Origin: Atrina japonica
Taxonomy: Eukaryota; Mollusca; Bivalvia; Pterioida; Pinnidae
Assembly (NCBI GenBank): GCA_030159075.1
Contig: BROG01000526.1
Coordinates: 372,001-436,000, forward strand
Length of the DNA: 64,000 nt
Direction of reading: 5' to 3'
Below, one piece after another: positions 1 through 57,229 of this stretch (position 1 is the stretch's first letter; the number at the start of each line of letters is the position of its first letter). The position numbers and the translations under genes are program-made. The notes beneath the pieces were generated by a model, which saw only the letters and a list, made by a program, of their open reading frames with translations, was not told the DNA's origin and did no database searches.

Positions 1-66
1 TGCCTTTTTTCATCTTAAAATGTAAAAATGAATTTTAAATGAATGTAATAGTAAAAATATAATAAT

Positions 67-193
67 ACATGTCAAAATCTATATCGCATGCCATATCAAC
101 CTAAGAGTCCAATATTAGCTCTTGGGCCTATAGCCCAAGGAATGATATTGGACTCTCGAGTTGATATGGTATGTGATAAAGATTTTGTCATGT
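67..193. repeat. Near-perfect 125-bp palindrome
   Basis: The arms fold on a centre near 128-130. They pair CCATATCAAC (91-100) with the copy ending at 169, GAGTCCAATAT with ATATTGGACTC, and CTTGGGC with GCCCAAG. Pairing extends outward through CAAAATCT and ATTTTG. This resembles a small foldback or MITE-type element in TPP2 intron 14. Confidence 0.8.
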
Positions 194-1848
194 TTTGTTG
201 TTTTTATCATATATTTAAAATCCTCCTGGTAAATAGACAAGTATTAAATTATAAAAAATACTATAAAAATATATTTTTAAATTTCTATATTATAATCACG
301 ACTTGCGTCCCTCAATGAAAATTCCTATGCTGGCAGATTACAGAGTAAGCCTACACAAACTGTCTACACAACTTGAAATTAGTCTTAAGCTTCCTTAAGA
401 TACTCAGTGTAAATATTTCATTAAGATATAACTGAAATAACAATATAGACCTACAGGAACTTTGAAAAGAACATTCATGAATCCCTGTTGTGAGGCTGTT
501 CAAGGTCAAACATTGTGTTGAAGGGAATAGCCTACAGTAGGCTACTCCATATACTTGTCACCTACCTACGGAATATAATTACACTTGTTAAATGGAATGT
601 TTACTAAATCAAACCATTCATTCACATTTTCATTCAACAATCTTTAAAACCATCCACAATTAGGACTAATATGTCACAGAATGTGCTTAGTCTGGCAAGA
701 TATTGGTTTTTGCCTGAAGGGGGAAACAATTGAGGTATTCCAAATAATAATACAAGAAGGTTCTAAATGGGGGTGCGATAAAGGGTTGAAGGGATGTGAT
801 AAACGGAGGCATGATACAGGGTATGCAATAAAGGGCACATGCTGGCTCCTGTATCAGAGATGAAAAAATTCTGTATTTGTAGTTAATATATGATTCGATA
901 AAAACTAAGGAGTCGAATTTCTTGATGTTTCATATAATAATTTTGTTATTTATAATTATAAATAATTTATAATTCAATTTTAATGAGTCACAAAATAAGC
1001 ACCCACAGAGCAGAAATTCAATAAGTCAAATTTCAAGATTTCCTACTTTTCAATTCAATATTTACGCAAAAATGTATAAACACTTATTATGTTATACATA
1101 TATGTCATTGTACTATAATAGATTAAAGGTTTATAAGAAATCAAATAAAATATAGTTGTTTTAACTACATTTGAAATCATATGAAAAATTTATATTCAAA
1201 ATCTATAAATTGTAATACAATTACATGTTTTTAGAAATATAGATGCAAAACTGAAAAATTACTAAATACATGTAGTCTACATGATGCCCCAAATTTATTT
1301 ATTTTAAAATTATATCTATTTTATCCATTTCAAGTATTAAAGTACTTTATCATAAGATTTACATAAACATTTCTGTAAATAAATCATTTTATATAACTAT
1401 CATTAGTACTTTCATTATTATTTTTTAATTTCCATAATTCAAATGAAAGTCAGGTTTGGTATCGTTTCTATAATTTATATTTCCAGAAGTACCAATAAAG
1501 TGAGTAACGATGTTGTCTTGTTGATTCTAGATCTACATTAGATCTACATTAGAATTTAGAGGTAAAGTTTTTCCTGTTTTATTATAAATAAAATGATGGA
1601 TTCAGTTTCTTGTTTTTTTTTCTTGTGGAATTGCACTAGAACATATGAATTCAAAAATGGACATAAAAAAGGAAGCTAACTGATAGAAATAGGTCACATG
1701 CTTGGTTTATTTACCAAAACGATCTCAAAAGACATCAAGTATTTAATGCGTCCACTAGGACACAATAGATCTTATTTTAGGTGTCATTTAGGATTTTTAC
1801 GCGTAAATACGCAGAATTTTTGCATCAAGGAAAACCCTGTATACTTAC
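194..1848. other. TPP2 intron 14, no gene seen
   Basis: This is AT-rich sequence with no convincing exon on either strand. The short open frames near 88-318 and 681-863 lack codon structure or recognisable peptide. Confidence 0.6.
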
Positions 1849-48301
<46,453 letters not shown>

Positions 48302-48438
48302 TCTTCTTCAAAAGAGATGTGATCTAAGTCTGTTAAACGTTTTTAAAATTAGAAAATCCTAATATTTAAACTATATTCGATCCGCACTTTTTAATTCCGT
48401 ATTCGGTTTGCTGGATTTTCGGTGGTATATTTAGTGCA

Positions 48439-48500
<62 letters not shown>

Positions 48501-48780
48501 TGTATATATATATATTACATGGTATAAAAAAATCATAAAAACATATTTCGGGCAAAAAAAAAGAATATCTCAGGAAAATGAAAAATAGGTTTAACTGAAA
48601 AAAATATATCTCGCTTTGTCGAAATATTTTTTTTTACAAATGAAAAATTATCACGGGAAAACGAAATATTATGTTTCGTTTTCTCCAGATAATTATTCAC
48701 CAGACTTAGCATAAAGGTTCATTAAGTCACAGGAATCCCATTGACTTGGGATATGTATCTTTAGTTTCTATTTCAGCGTT
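48302..48780. promoter_or_regulatory. TPP2 upstream region with (TA)n tract
   Basis: This is the sequence directly 5' of the TPP2 start, so the promoter must lie near here. No clear TATA box or initiator could be assigned. A (TA)n microsatellite occupies 48438-48516, about 140-215 bases upstream of the ATG. Confidence 0.35.
48438..48516. repeat. (TA)n microsatellite with GCATGC flanks
   Basis: An almost pure TA run bounded by TGCATGCATATA and TATGCATGTATA, so the whole block is palindromic. Confidence 0.95.
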
Positions 48781-48784
48781 TATT

Positions 48785-49140
48785 GATAAGAACTTGAAAA
48801 CATCTTCCATCCTCACGGATCTCTCCAAGGCTTATGATAGTTTACCACAACATTTAACAACAGAAACTTTTTTACCACAGCATAACACCAAAATCAGTGT
48901 CTTTATCTTCTAGCTATCTATCAGAAAGAAAGCAATAGGCAAAGATATGTCAAATTGTCAGTAGTTGGGGGACATCAGCAAGGGGTGGCCCAGGGGTCTG
49001 TATTAGGGCCAATTCTTTTTAACATATTTATAAACATTTTTTTTTATTTTATCCGATACGGTAAGTTATATAACTATGCCGACGATGTCCATGTCTTGTC
49101 CATTTTTTTATTTTCTTTTACAATCCTTAGTAAAAGATAA
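48785..49140 (+). pseudogene. LINE reverse-transcriptase fragment
   Basis: The plus strand shows RT motif A (LTDLSKAYDSLPQHL, near 48815-48860), motif B (GVAQGSVLGPILFNIFIN) and motif C (YNYADDV near 49,070-49,090). Stops and a shift lie between A and B, and a T-rich insert follows motif B. The order and wording match non-LTR (LINE) reverse transcriptases of the CR1/jockey type. Only the palm region is present, so this is a dead fragment. Confidence 0.85.
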
Positions 49141-50409
49141 TAACATTCTATTTTTTTTAGTTCGAATTCAACTGCATGCAAGCAAACCCGAATAAATATC
49201 AGGCAATAGACTTTTACGAATTCTTCCGTTCCGACATAGTTCGTAATAATATTATGCACCGTCAACGGAAAATTTGTCATACATAACTTCCGGTTAATGA
49301 GATTATAGGTCAGAGACATCTAAATAGTTTTCCTGTATATCACATCTTTGGAACGAGTGTTGACCTATAAATTATACATAGATCTGTTCCGCGCCCTTTC
49401 CGCAATCAGAAAATAAACACAATACATAGAATTTACCATCTTGTTTTTCTGTCACATGTGCATATGTCACCCTAGCAGTTTCGCAGTGAATGGACAGAGA
49501 ATCCTCTATTCAGATACTTCTCAGGAAATTGGCTTTAATGATATCAAAGTACCAGTAAAAATTATGCTGATTCAGCATTTTCAATTCTTAATACATTATT
49601 CAACTGTGTGAAAATATAAAAATATGTTCACTGAAACAATATAAACCAATCAGACCAATATAACCAGGTTACATTCAAAATAGCAGCCCAGCTTTGCCCT
49701 ACACTTTTTCAACCAACCAATTTCACGGGTATTTAGTTGTCTCTGACCTATATGTTACAGTGCTGACCAGAAATATGTATTACATACATTGAAAGGAGCC
49801 AGATTTGAGACGTAGCCTAAAGTTTTAGTTTAAACCTATCTCATTGCTTTCAATGCAGTTGGATTGAGCACAAGTTATCGCAACTTATTGAAGCTCCCTC
49901 CACAACAAATACAAAACAAAAATAATGTGATAGCGAGAGTACAGTCAGATACATGTATTAAGTAAAAAATAAATTCAAAAAGAGAAAGAAAGGCATAGAG
50001 AGGTGAAATATAAGCCAATTTTTCTCTATAATATTCGAAATATTTATTATCTCAGTCAAGACAATCCAAAACCCACCTGATACTTGTTCTAACAATACAT
50101 TCCAATACCCTCACTAGCAAAAACGTCCATGAAAACACGTTCCTTGTAAGAGCTTTTGTCCATTCTCTTTTGTATTTGTGTCCTGGACACCCTAAGGATC
50201 CTTCGAGATGTAATCTAACTAAGTACCATGGTAGTGACACTCGAAACTCATAAGTATTCATGTTAGTACTATATTTTAAAACTGACACATCAAATTACTT
50301 AAACAACGTTATTAATGTGAGGATTGACAGAGAAAGGATATTAGATAGATAGAAAAGATTGCACCTGTTATAGAGGCTGGCGTTCAAAATAGATTTCTAG
50401 CACGTATGA

Positions 50410-50712
50410 AGGTTTGTACAATTTAAAGATTTTAGCTTCATTTTCAGCATTTGTAAGCTCTGGATTACCAGACAATAAAAAACTATCTAAATTTATTAGG
50501 GATAAACTACGATGGTTTGAAGTTTGTAGTGAACATTATAATTTCTCAAGATATTGTATAATGGACATTCCAATAAATAGTAGAAGACATTTTCACAATT
50601 ATAGCCACATAGGCATGCAGGAGAATCTATTAAATTTACACTAAAGAGATAATTCTTTAGAGAGCTACAATTATATCTAAGTTTTGTGTGTATTATACTG
50701 GGAATTGGCAAC
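50410..50712 (-). pseudogene. LINE C-terminal fragment
   Basis: The minus-strand frame reads SIIHTKLRYNCSSLKNYLF then VNLIDSPACLCGYNCENVFY and LECPLYN. It matches the C-terminal Cys/His-containing tail of non-LTR retrotransposon ORF2 proteins. It is cut off at about 50,700 by the Penelope-like fragment lying in the opposite direction. Confidence 0.7.
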
Positions 50713-51365
50713 TAAACGTTACGACAAACGCGACGATTTCGGCTTTCCCATCGTAAAGTTTAAACATTTAAGTAGAAATATTCCACAGTCACCGGCATAT
50801 GGAGTTTATATTTCACAAATGATCCGATATGCCAGGGCGTACCGATTCAACATTTCTTCTCCCCCTTAACAAAAGTGAACATTTCATATACAGATGATAA
50901 AAAGCTACTCATATCTGACAAATTATTGACACAGGGATATTTTAAAAAGACCGTGTTTGATGTCAACGTTTCGCAAATTTTACAGTCGGTATTCCAATAA
51001 AACCGCTTGTTTTATAGCGATTGCTCTGTTTCACTGGTTATAATAACGAAATGTTGAGTTGCCTTTTCGTTGGCGGTCCTGTTGAGACGTCTGTACCAAT
51101 TGTGACGGGTGAATTCGTTCCTCTCACGTATTAACTCATTTGGATTTGACTGTGTAGGGTACAGAAGTAACTCACGGCGGTTGTATCTGACCGGTCGACA
51201 GAAATCGGGAAGCTATACCAAATCGCTTGCTCCTCTATGGTACATTATAATTCCATATGGCCATTAGGAACCTCTTAAGGTTTCTAGAGGTCCGTAGTAA
51301 AGTTTGTCCATTTTTTCAAGCCGGATTAAATGTATTTCAGTGTCCTGGACACCCTAAGGATTTGT
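50705..51365 (+). pseudogene. 5'-truncated Penelope-like element fragment
   Basis: The frame starting near 50705 reads ATKRYDKRDDFGFPIVKF then IPQSPAYGVYISQMIRYARA, the same as in the long copy at 53331-56298. Later parts are frame-disrupted. The non-coding 3' tail follows, with GAGACGTCTGTACCAATTGT, GACCGGTCGACAG, CTAGAGGTCC and TGTCCTGGACACCCTAAGGA. The last motif recurs alone at 50,182-50,204. Confidence 0.85.
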
Positions 51366-51429
51366 GTTCTTTTGTCTTCTTTTCAAAATTCCAATAGTAT
51401 TCCCACAGAAAGTCTGAGATGTTTTATAT

Positions 51430-52440
51430 TGATGCGACACGTTCCGTAACTTAAGAATATAGGAGGTTTATGTTGATGAGGTGATATAGCATTTCGAAAC
51501 TAGATACAGAAGGTTGGTTTCCATAACGAGTCATTTTGTTATCAGGAAAATTATTCCAAATTCTAGTAGTATAAGGTATGGAAGAAATAGTATAGATACT
51601 AGTGAGTCTATAGTTAGGTATTACATAATCATTATTATTCCTTAATGGATATCTATTTATATCTCTGTAGGTAAGATGGAGTAAGATTATTATGGATTTT
51701 AAAAAATAAAGCTAGTCTTCTCCTATCTCTTCTACTCTCTAAAGTTTCCCATCCAGTTTCGAAATATAAGGCTTGTCTATGAAGATAAGTAGGCAGAGCC
51801 GTCACAATTCTAGCTGCTTCAAGCTGCATTTTTTAAAGTAATTCAATATGGAAATTCGAACAACCACTCCAACCCTCACATGCATATTCAAAGACAGTGT
51901 ATTAATGATATAAAATTTTTTGATAGATTCTTTTTATTAGCTAAAACATTTAGCTGCCTCAAAGCATTAATTTTGCAATACAGATCAATAAATGGAATCA
52001 ATATGGTTCCCCCATTTAGCATTAACATAATACAACTCCTAGATGTCTGTGTCTTTCCAAATTGGTTTCACAAAAACTTAAATTAACATTATATTACGTT
52101 CCGTATTAGAGATAAAAATAACATCTGTTTTGTTGAGATTGAACGTAACCATCCATTTTATGGACCAGTCGCTTACACTTTGTAGGTCAGAATTCAAAAC
52201 ATGTTCTATTTCTAATTAAGAGGATGAACTATAAATTGATGATGTGTCGTCTGCAAAAAGACGAGATATACTTGTTAATTCGTCAGTAATATCATTAATA
52301 TAAAAACAAAATTGGTCTTAATATAGAATCTTGGGGAACTCCAGATTTTATGTTTTGAGAATGGGAATAAGAATCACTACCAAAGACTTTTTGTTTTTCC
52401 GATTTTCAGGTAATGAATTAACCAGTTTAAATGATTTCCT
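51430..52440 (-). pseudogene. LINE reverse-transcriptase fragment, minus strand
   Basis: On the minus strand the order is motif B (SGVPQDSILRPILF, near 52,350), INDITDELTS, motif C (RLFADDTSSIYS, near 52,250), then SDWSIKWMVTFNLNKTDVIF. Scattered stops interrupt a degraded thumb and C-terminal region reaching YTTRIWNNFPDN near 51,540. This is a non-LTR element of a different family from the one at 48785. Confidence 0.8.
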
Positions 52441-52817
52441 GTTATACCATATGCTTTGAGCTTCTCTACAAGCCCTTTGCGCCTGAAGTAAAGGCATGAT
52501 ACTTGTCAACTTTACAAGAATGAACATTTAGTTTAACTTTTCCACCACTCAAATGACCTGACACAAGATATCACTGAACGTCGTCAATGTAGACATCACG
52601 AAACTGGAAATTACCTATGTCACATTTCTGCTGACGTGACGCGATCTCAGCACAAATTATTTCACAAAATTAAACGGAATGTAACAACTAGAAAAGGCTT
52701 AGCTGTCGGCAAATAATTCATATTAATGACAAAAACACCCAGTTTTTAATATAGGAAATATCAACATCACATGTGATGAATTTTTTAGTGAAGATATAAG
52801 TAGTTATAGGCAGCTTC

Positions 52818-52922
52818 ATAGCACGATTTTTGAATTTTCCAACCAGAGGGCGCTTTGTAACGATTTCTGATGACGTAATCAGAATCATGACTTCTGATTG
52901 GTCAATTCAAATATCGTGCTAT
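52818..52922. mobile_element. Small MITE, about 105 bp
   Basis: The ends are ATAGCACGATTTTTGAATT and, as reverse complement, ATAGCACGATATTTGAATT. The remaining stretch 52,440-53,330 shows no other recognisable feature. Confidence 0.75.
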
Positions 52923-53340
52923 AGAGCACCTTGTGACGTCATACCGGAAGTGTGCCATACAGGACGTGAGGTTATATTGCCATGGTGACTGGTTGAGCTC
53001 TGGGGCGTGTCAGTGACCGGATGTGGAAGGAGGTGGGGCGGTCATCGTGGATATGAGCCAATGAGTAGATCAGGAGTAGTTTGGGTCGTGAGAGTTGAGG
53101 AGAGTTCGTGAGAGTTCACGAGAGGTGTAATGCTAACAGGAGATGGGTTTTCCCAGTTTTGAGGTCCACAGTGAAACTACATCAACATGATCAGTAGGGT
53201 ATTCCCCGGATTGTATAATTTAGATTTAGCTAAATAAACGTTGTTAGAATTCGATTTTGCTTAGATATTGAAATTTACTGTGTGTATATGTTCATAAGGT
53301 AAAATCTAGCACTATGTAATTAAAGTTTCAAAAACTCACC

Positions 53341-53450
53341 CATGCTTGGAATGGTTTTCTGATGATGTTAACACCTCGAGCTTCGGATCTCAAATGAGCT
53401 TTTAGAGGTCTAACTGAACCTATCCTCTAGTTTTTAAAATTATATGACTT
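53341..53450. repeat. Left terminal direct repeat (pseudo-LTR) of the Penelope-like element
   Basis: It shares GGTTTTCTGATGATGTTAAC, ACCTCGAGCTTCGGATCTCA and ATGACTTAC with 56211-56298, in the same orientation and with scattered differences. Confidence 0.75.
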
Positions 53451-53479
53451 ACTTTTTTCTTCTTAGTTAATAAAAGAGT

Positions 53480-54172
53480 ATCTGGCCATCGATTCGAAAT
53501 TAATAATGGGGGTAACCAGATACTCTATCGACATTTCAACTCTCCTGACCATTCCATCTTGTCTATGAGAGTGCGTATAATTGAAAAAATATACCACTGG
53601 ACCAACAATCCCACCTTGAGTACCCCCTTCCGTAGACAACGTGAAGAATTTTGGATTAAACAACTTGGCAATGCATATCCCTATGGATGTAACGATAATA
53701 TCCAAAGTGTAGGCAATCTATCAAGCCCACTGTGTAATGGTGTTAATGTGATGGAACTTTTTAATTCTAACGTAAGACGTAAACGAAGTCACGGACATCG
53801 TTCATACAACCGACCCTACATACATGATGTCACTTTTTCATCTCTTTTACCTTACGTTAACAAAAAATTGGGTCTTCATCACATCCGCAGCAAACTTTAT
53901 TCTGTTCCTTTTACAAATCTCAATAAACTTTTTCAAGAAGCAAGAATGAACCCGTACACGGATTCTTCAACCCCAGAATACATACTGAACTCCATTATAA
54001 TGGACATCGCTTATCACAGGCTGTTTAAGCCTGCACGCGTTACAAACGATGACTGTTCTAAACAGAAACGTCTTTTCCTTAAACTTAAATTTACAAATAA
54101 AGGCATAGACGCTTTAAACATTGGCAATGTTCTAAATCACAAAAAAGTTCAGTCCTGTATTCCACCATATTT
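53480..54172 (+). pseudogene. Penelope-like element, N-terminal nuclease-like region and linker
   Basis: The frame is open from before 53,480, reading RVSGHRFEINNGGNQILYRH then SILSMRVRIIEKIYHWTNNP. It continues RRQREEFWIKQLGNAYPYGC, in which Glu/Trp-spaced residues resemble the distal part of GIY-YIG endonucleases. The GIY and YIG strands themselves are not visible, so the 5' end is probably lost. A linker with RRKRSHGHRSY and HHIRSKLYSVPF follows. A one-base change near 54172 ends the frame with TAA, and homologous sequence goes on in the next frame. Confidence 0.7.
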
Positions 54173-55970
54173 TTAAACTGAAGAGCACGCCTTGCATTTC
54201 ATATAGCTATACACCTAGCATCGCATCCAAGCTATTCAATTACAAACAGGTTTTGCAGTGCCTAGACATCAACCATCTTCTACACAACACTGTCACATGT
54301 TCATGTGCTTCATCTCCTTTCAAATACAATACTATCGGGCATGTCATTACCGTCGACGTTTCTATTGTTGAAAATGAAAGCCTCAAAAATCTTATTTTAA
54401 GGGGCCCTAAATACCGGGAAGCCCGTTCCTTTAATTGGCGTCAGAATTTCAGTTTAGTTATGGATTCGGTCGAAGATTATGCCAGACGATGGCCAAACAT
54501 GAAGACGTAGAACCAGACACTTTGTCTGAATGGCTGAAAGCCATACGATGGTTGATAAAATCTCGTATTCGAAAACTTAAAGGGACTATGAAAACACGTT
54601 ATCTCTCTGTATTTAATGATCAGAAGTAGTAACTGAACTGGATAGGTTACATGACCAATATGTACTGGTACCAGCAGACAAAGCCTCAAATAATATAGTT
54701 TTTATTTGTAAGGCACATTACTATAATTGTTTATTAGAAGAACTTGGGTTTAATACGAATTCTGGAAATCCTACATACACACGTAGCTCACTTTCAAAGG
54801 ACGAGATCCTTCAAAATCACGTGTCCGTATTACACTCATTTGATATACCTACAACGGGAGACCGATTTCGAGCTACCACATTTATACTGGATACCTAAAC
54901 TTCATAAAAACCCATATAAGCAAAGATACATAGCAGGATCCAGCAAATGTTCTACCAAACCTTTATCTTTACTCCTTACCAAGATATTGACAGCTGTTAA
55001 GGAGAAACTTCAAAAATACTGTACAGTTGCTTATTCCAGAAGCGGTGTAAATCAGATGTGGATACTTAAAAATTCTAAACAGCTTTTAGAAAATTTGAAG
55101 GCACACATTTTTTCTCGAATTGACAGTATCAAAACTTATCTTCTCCACATAAAAAATTAAAAGAAAGACTTTTTAGCATCATAGACAACTGCTTTTTCAC
55201 TAAAGGTGGTACCCGAAAATTTAAATATCTAGTGATTGGCTATCAGGATACTTATTTCGTCAAACACCACTCTGATTCTACACATAAGTATACTGAAGTT
55301 GATATATAAAAAACATGCTGGAATTTCTAATAGACAATATATTTGTAATGTTCGGAGACGTGGTCTTTCAACAAACTGTCGGCATTCCTATGGGAACAAT
55401 TGTGCTCCTTTATTGGCCGACCTGTTCCTTTATTCATACGAAGCAGACTTCATTCAGAAACTGCTGAATCAAAAGAAGAAAAAGTTAGCGGTGTCCTTTA
55501 ATTTGACATTTAAATATATCGGTGACAATTTTCATACATATGTCAATGCGATATATCCCAGCGAACTAGAAATTAAAGATACAACAGAATCAAGTACACA
55601 CGCTTCATACTTAGACATTTTACTTAATATAAACACAGACGGGAAATTAGCAACTAAGCTATACGATAAACGTGACGATTTCGGCTTTCCCATCGTAAAT
55701 TTTCCACATTTAAGTAGTAATATCCCTCAGTCACCCGCATATGGAGTTTATATTTCACAAATGATCCGATATGCCAGGGCGTGCACAACATATGAAGATT
55801 TCATATACAGAGGTAAACTACTCACTGACAAATTATTGACACAGGGATATCGAAAACCACGTTTAATGTCAACGTTCCGCAAATTTTACGGTCGGTATAA
55901 TAGTCTTGTTTGCGACTACTCTGTTTCACTAAGTGAAATGTTGAGTTGCCTTTTCGTTGGCGGTTGTTGA
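54173..55970 (+). pseudogene. Penelope-like reverse transcriptase, multiply broken
   Basis: In shifting frames the order is IASKLFNYKQVLQCLDINHL, SFNWRQNFSLVMDSVEDYAR, DTLSEWLKAIR, VLVPADKASNNIVF, PHLYWIPKLHKNPYKQRYIA, GSSKCSTKPLSLLLTKILTA, YSRSGVNQMWILKNS, FQQTVGIPMGT, CAPLLADLFLYSYEADFIQ, YIGD, and KLYDKRDDFGFPIVNF then GYRKPRL, ending near 55970. The catalytic Asp of motif A (after 55139) is deleted and the first Asp of YIDD is Gly. All interruptions seen are frame changes or TAA, not the in-frame TGA codons reported as selenocysteine in some Naiad elements. Confidence 0.8.
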
Positions 55971-56210
55971 GACGTCTGTACCAATTGTGACGAGGATACA
56001 CTCCTCACGTGTTTCATTGGACTTGACTGTGGACTCACGGCGGGTGTGACCGGTCGACAGGGGATGCTTACTCCTCCATGGCACCTGATCCCACCTCTTG
56101 GTTTCCAGAGGTCACACTTTGGTATCTGAGATTTTTATATTTGGCATTTTAATGTGTTAGAAGAAAAATAATCTAGGCCTGTCTAATAAAAAAATTAAAC
56201 ACTCTCCCAT

Positions 56211-56298
56211 GCTGGTAGTGGTTTTCTAATGATGTTGACACCTCGAGCTCCGGATCTCAGATGATTTCTCAGAAGCCTAACTGGTCACATGACTTACT
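56211..56298. repeat. Right terminal direct repeat (pseudo-LTR)
   Basis: It carries GGTTTTCTAATGATGTTGAC, ACCTCGAGCTCCGGATCTCA and CATGACTTACTG, matching 53341-53450. It is separated from the 3' tail of the element by about 100 AT-rich bases. Confidence 0.75.
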
Positions 56299-56299
56299 G

Positions 56300-56605
56300 T
56301 TTTAGACTTTTGTTTTGTTTGTTTGTTTATTGTTGTTTAACGTCCCACTCAAGAATATTTCACTCATATGGAGACGTCACCAAATGCCGGTGAAGGGTTT
56401 CGAATTTTGGCCTATGCTCGGCACTTACGGCCATTGAGCAATGAAGGTTCTTTAACGTGCCGACACCTACGGGACCTCCAGTTTTTACTGTCTCATCCGA
56501 AAGACAGGAAACCAACCTGCCGCCGGCGGGACTCGAACTCACGACCTCACGATCCAGGGTCGAGCACGCTACCGACTGAACCAGGCCGGCTCTTTTAGAC
56601 TTTTG
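56300..56605 (-). mobile_element. tRNA-derived SINE with 13-bp target duplication
   Basis: Read on the minus strand, the SINE starts with a tRNA-like head at about 56592-56520. The A box is TGGTTCAGTCGG (56583-56572) and the B box GAGTTCGAGTCC (56540-56529), and the GCCGGC ends can pair as an acceptor stem. The body contains AAATATTCTTGAGTGGGACG then TTAAACAACAA, resembling the shared 3' domain of mollusc (Meta-type) SINEs. It ends in AAACAAACAAACAAAAC. The perfect direct repeat TTTTAGACTTTTG flanks it at 56300-56312 and 56593-56605. The intact ends suggest a fairly young copy. Confidence 0.9.
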
Positions 56606-57225
56606 TAAATCTATTCAAGTGAATAGTTGAGTCATAACAAAAACACAAATTAATGAAAATAATAAGTTTAATGTTAAGCGAACATACACTGATACAGTAC
56701 TACAGCGAGTAGCAAGCAAACTGTCGGTCTACTTTACCTAAGTCATACCTAAGTAAACACATCCGAGTAGTTCGATGTCGAGGTACGTTTTATTTAGTAC
56801 ACTATTCTTTGTACCGATGTGATAAAATACATCAAGAGTACGTATGTTAATCTTTGCAAAATGACGAGACCTTCACTCCTGCAAGACATGTACAGTCAGC
56901 AGACTTGGTGATGTCACATTAGTGTCATCAGCTGGCATTCCCAGTGGGTTTCGACTCTAAATCGTTTCAGGTTTATAATTTAAATAAAGTTGTATTTGAA
57001 CGCTAAGTAGTGTTAGTCACTCTCTTGCCACTATTGTTAAAACGATAATACTACGTCGATCATAGATTAATGACTTCTTAAGCTCATATTTCTATTAAAA
57101 ACGACAAGATTAATTCTGTAATGCGACATAGTCACATATTTTTATGAAACAGAAGGTCCTACACAAGGGTCTCGTGATAAGAAACTATTGAGTTGATGAG
57201 CATTCAAGCCTAGGATACTTTGCAT
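56606..57225. other. No gene seen
   Basis: The AT-rich stretch between the SINE and the Polinton-like remains shows no feature that could be supported. Confidence 0.45.
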
Positions 57226-57229
57226 GGTT

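Larger units (their letters stand above)
53331..56298 (+). mobile_element. Penelope-like retroelement with N-terminal nuclease-like region (Naiad-like), inactivated
   Basis: One element spans ~3 kb between direct terminal repeats (about 53341-53450 and 56211-56298, sharing GACACCTCGAGCT-like sequence), as in Penelope-like pseudo-LTRs. A GIY-YIG-nuclease-like part is followed by a long linker, reverse transcriptase and a conserved 3' tail (GAGACGTCTGTACCAATTGT, GACCGGTCGACAGGGGATGC). A nuclease part N-terminal to the RT is the layout described for Naiad elements of invertebrates. Lesions are frame changes near 54172, 54490, 54628, 54865, 55308 and 55398, loss of motif A after 55139, and YIDD changed to YIGD at 55515-55526 with about six codons lost after it. 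Confidence 0.75.

Noticed and set aside
56360..56598. Open frames on both strands with peptide resembling deposited proteins (e.g. GEGFRILAYARHLRPLS)
   Set aside because: They are translations of the SINE, which contaminates many predicted mollusc proteins.
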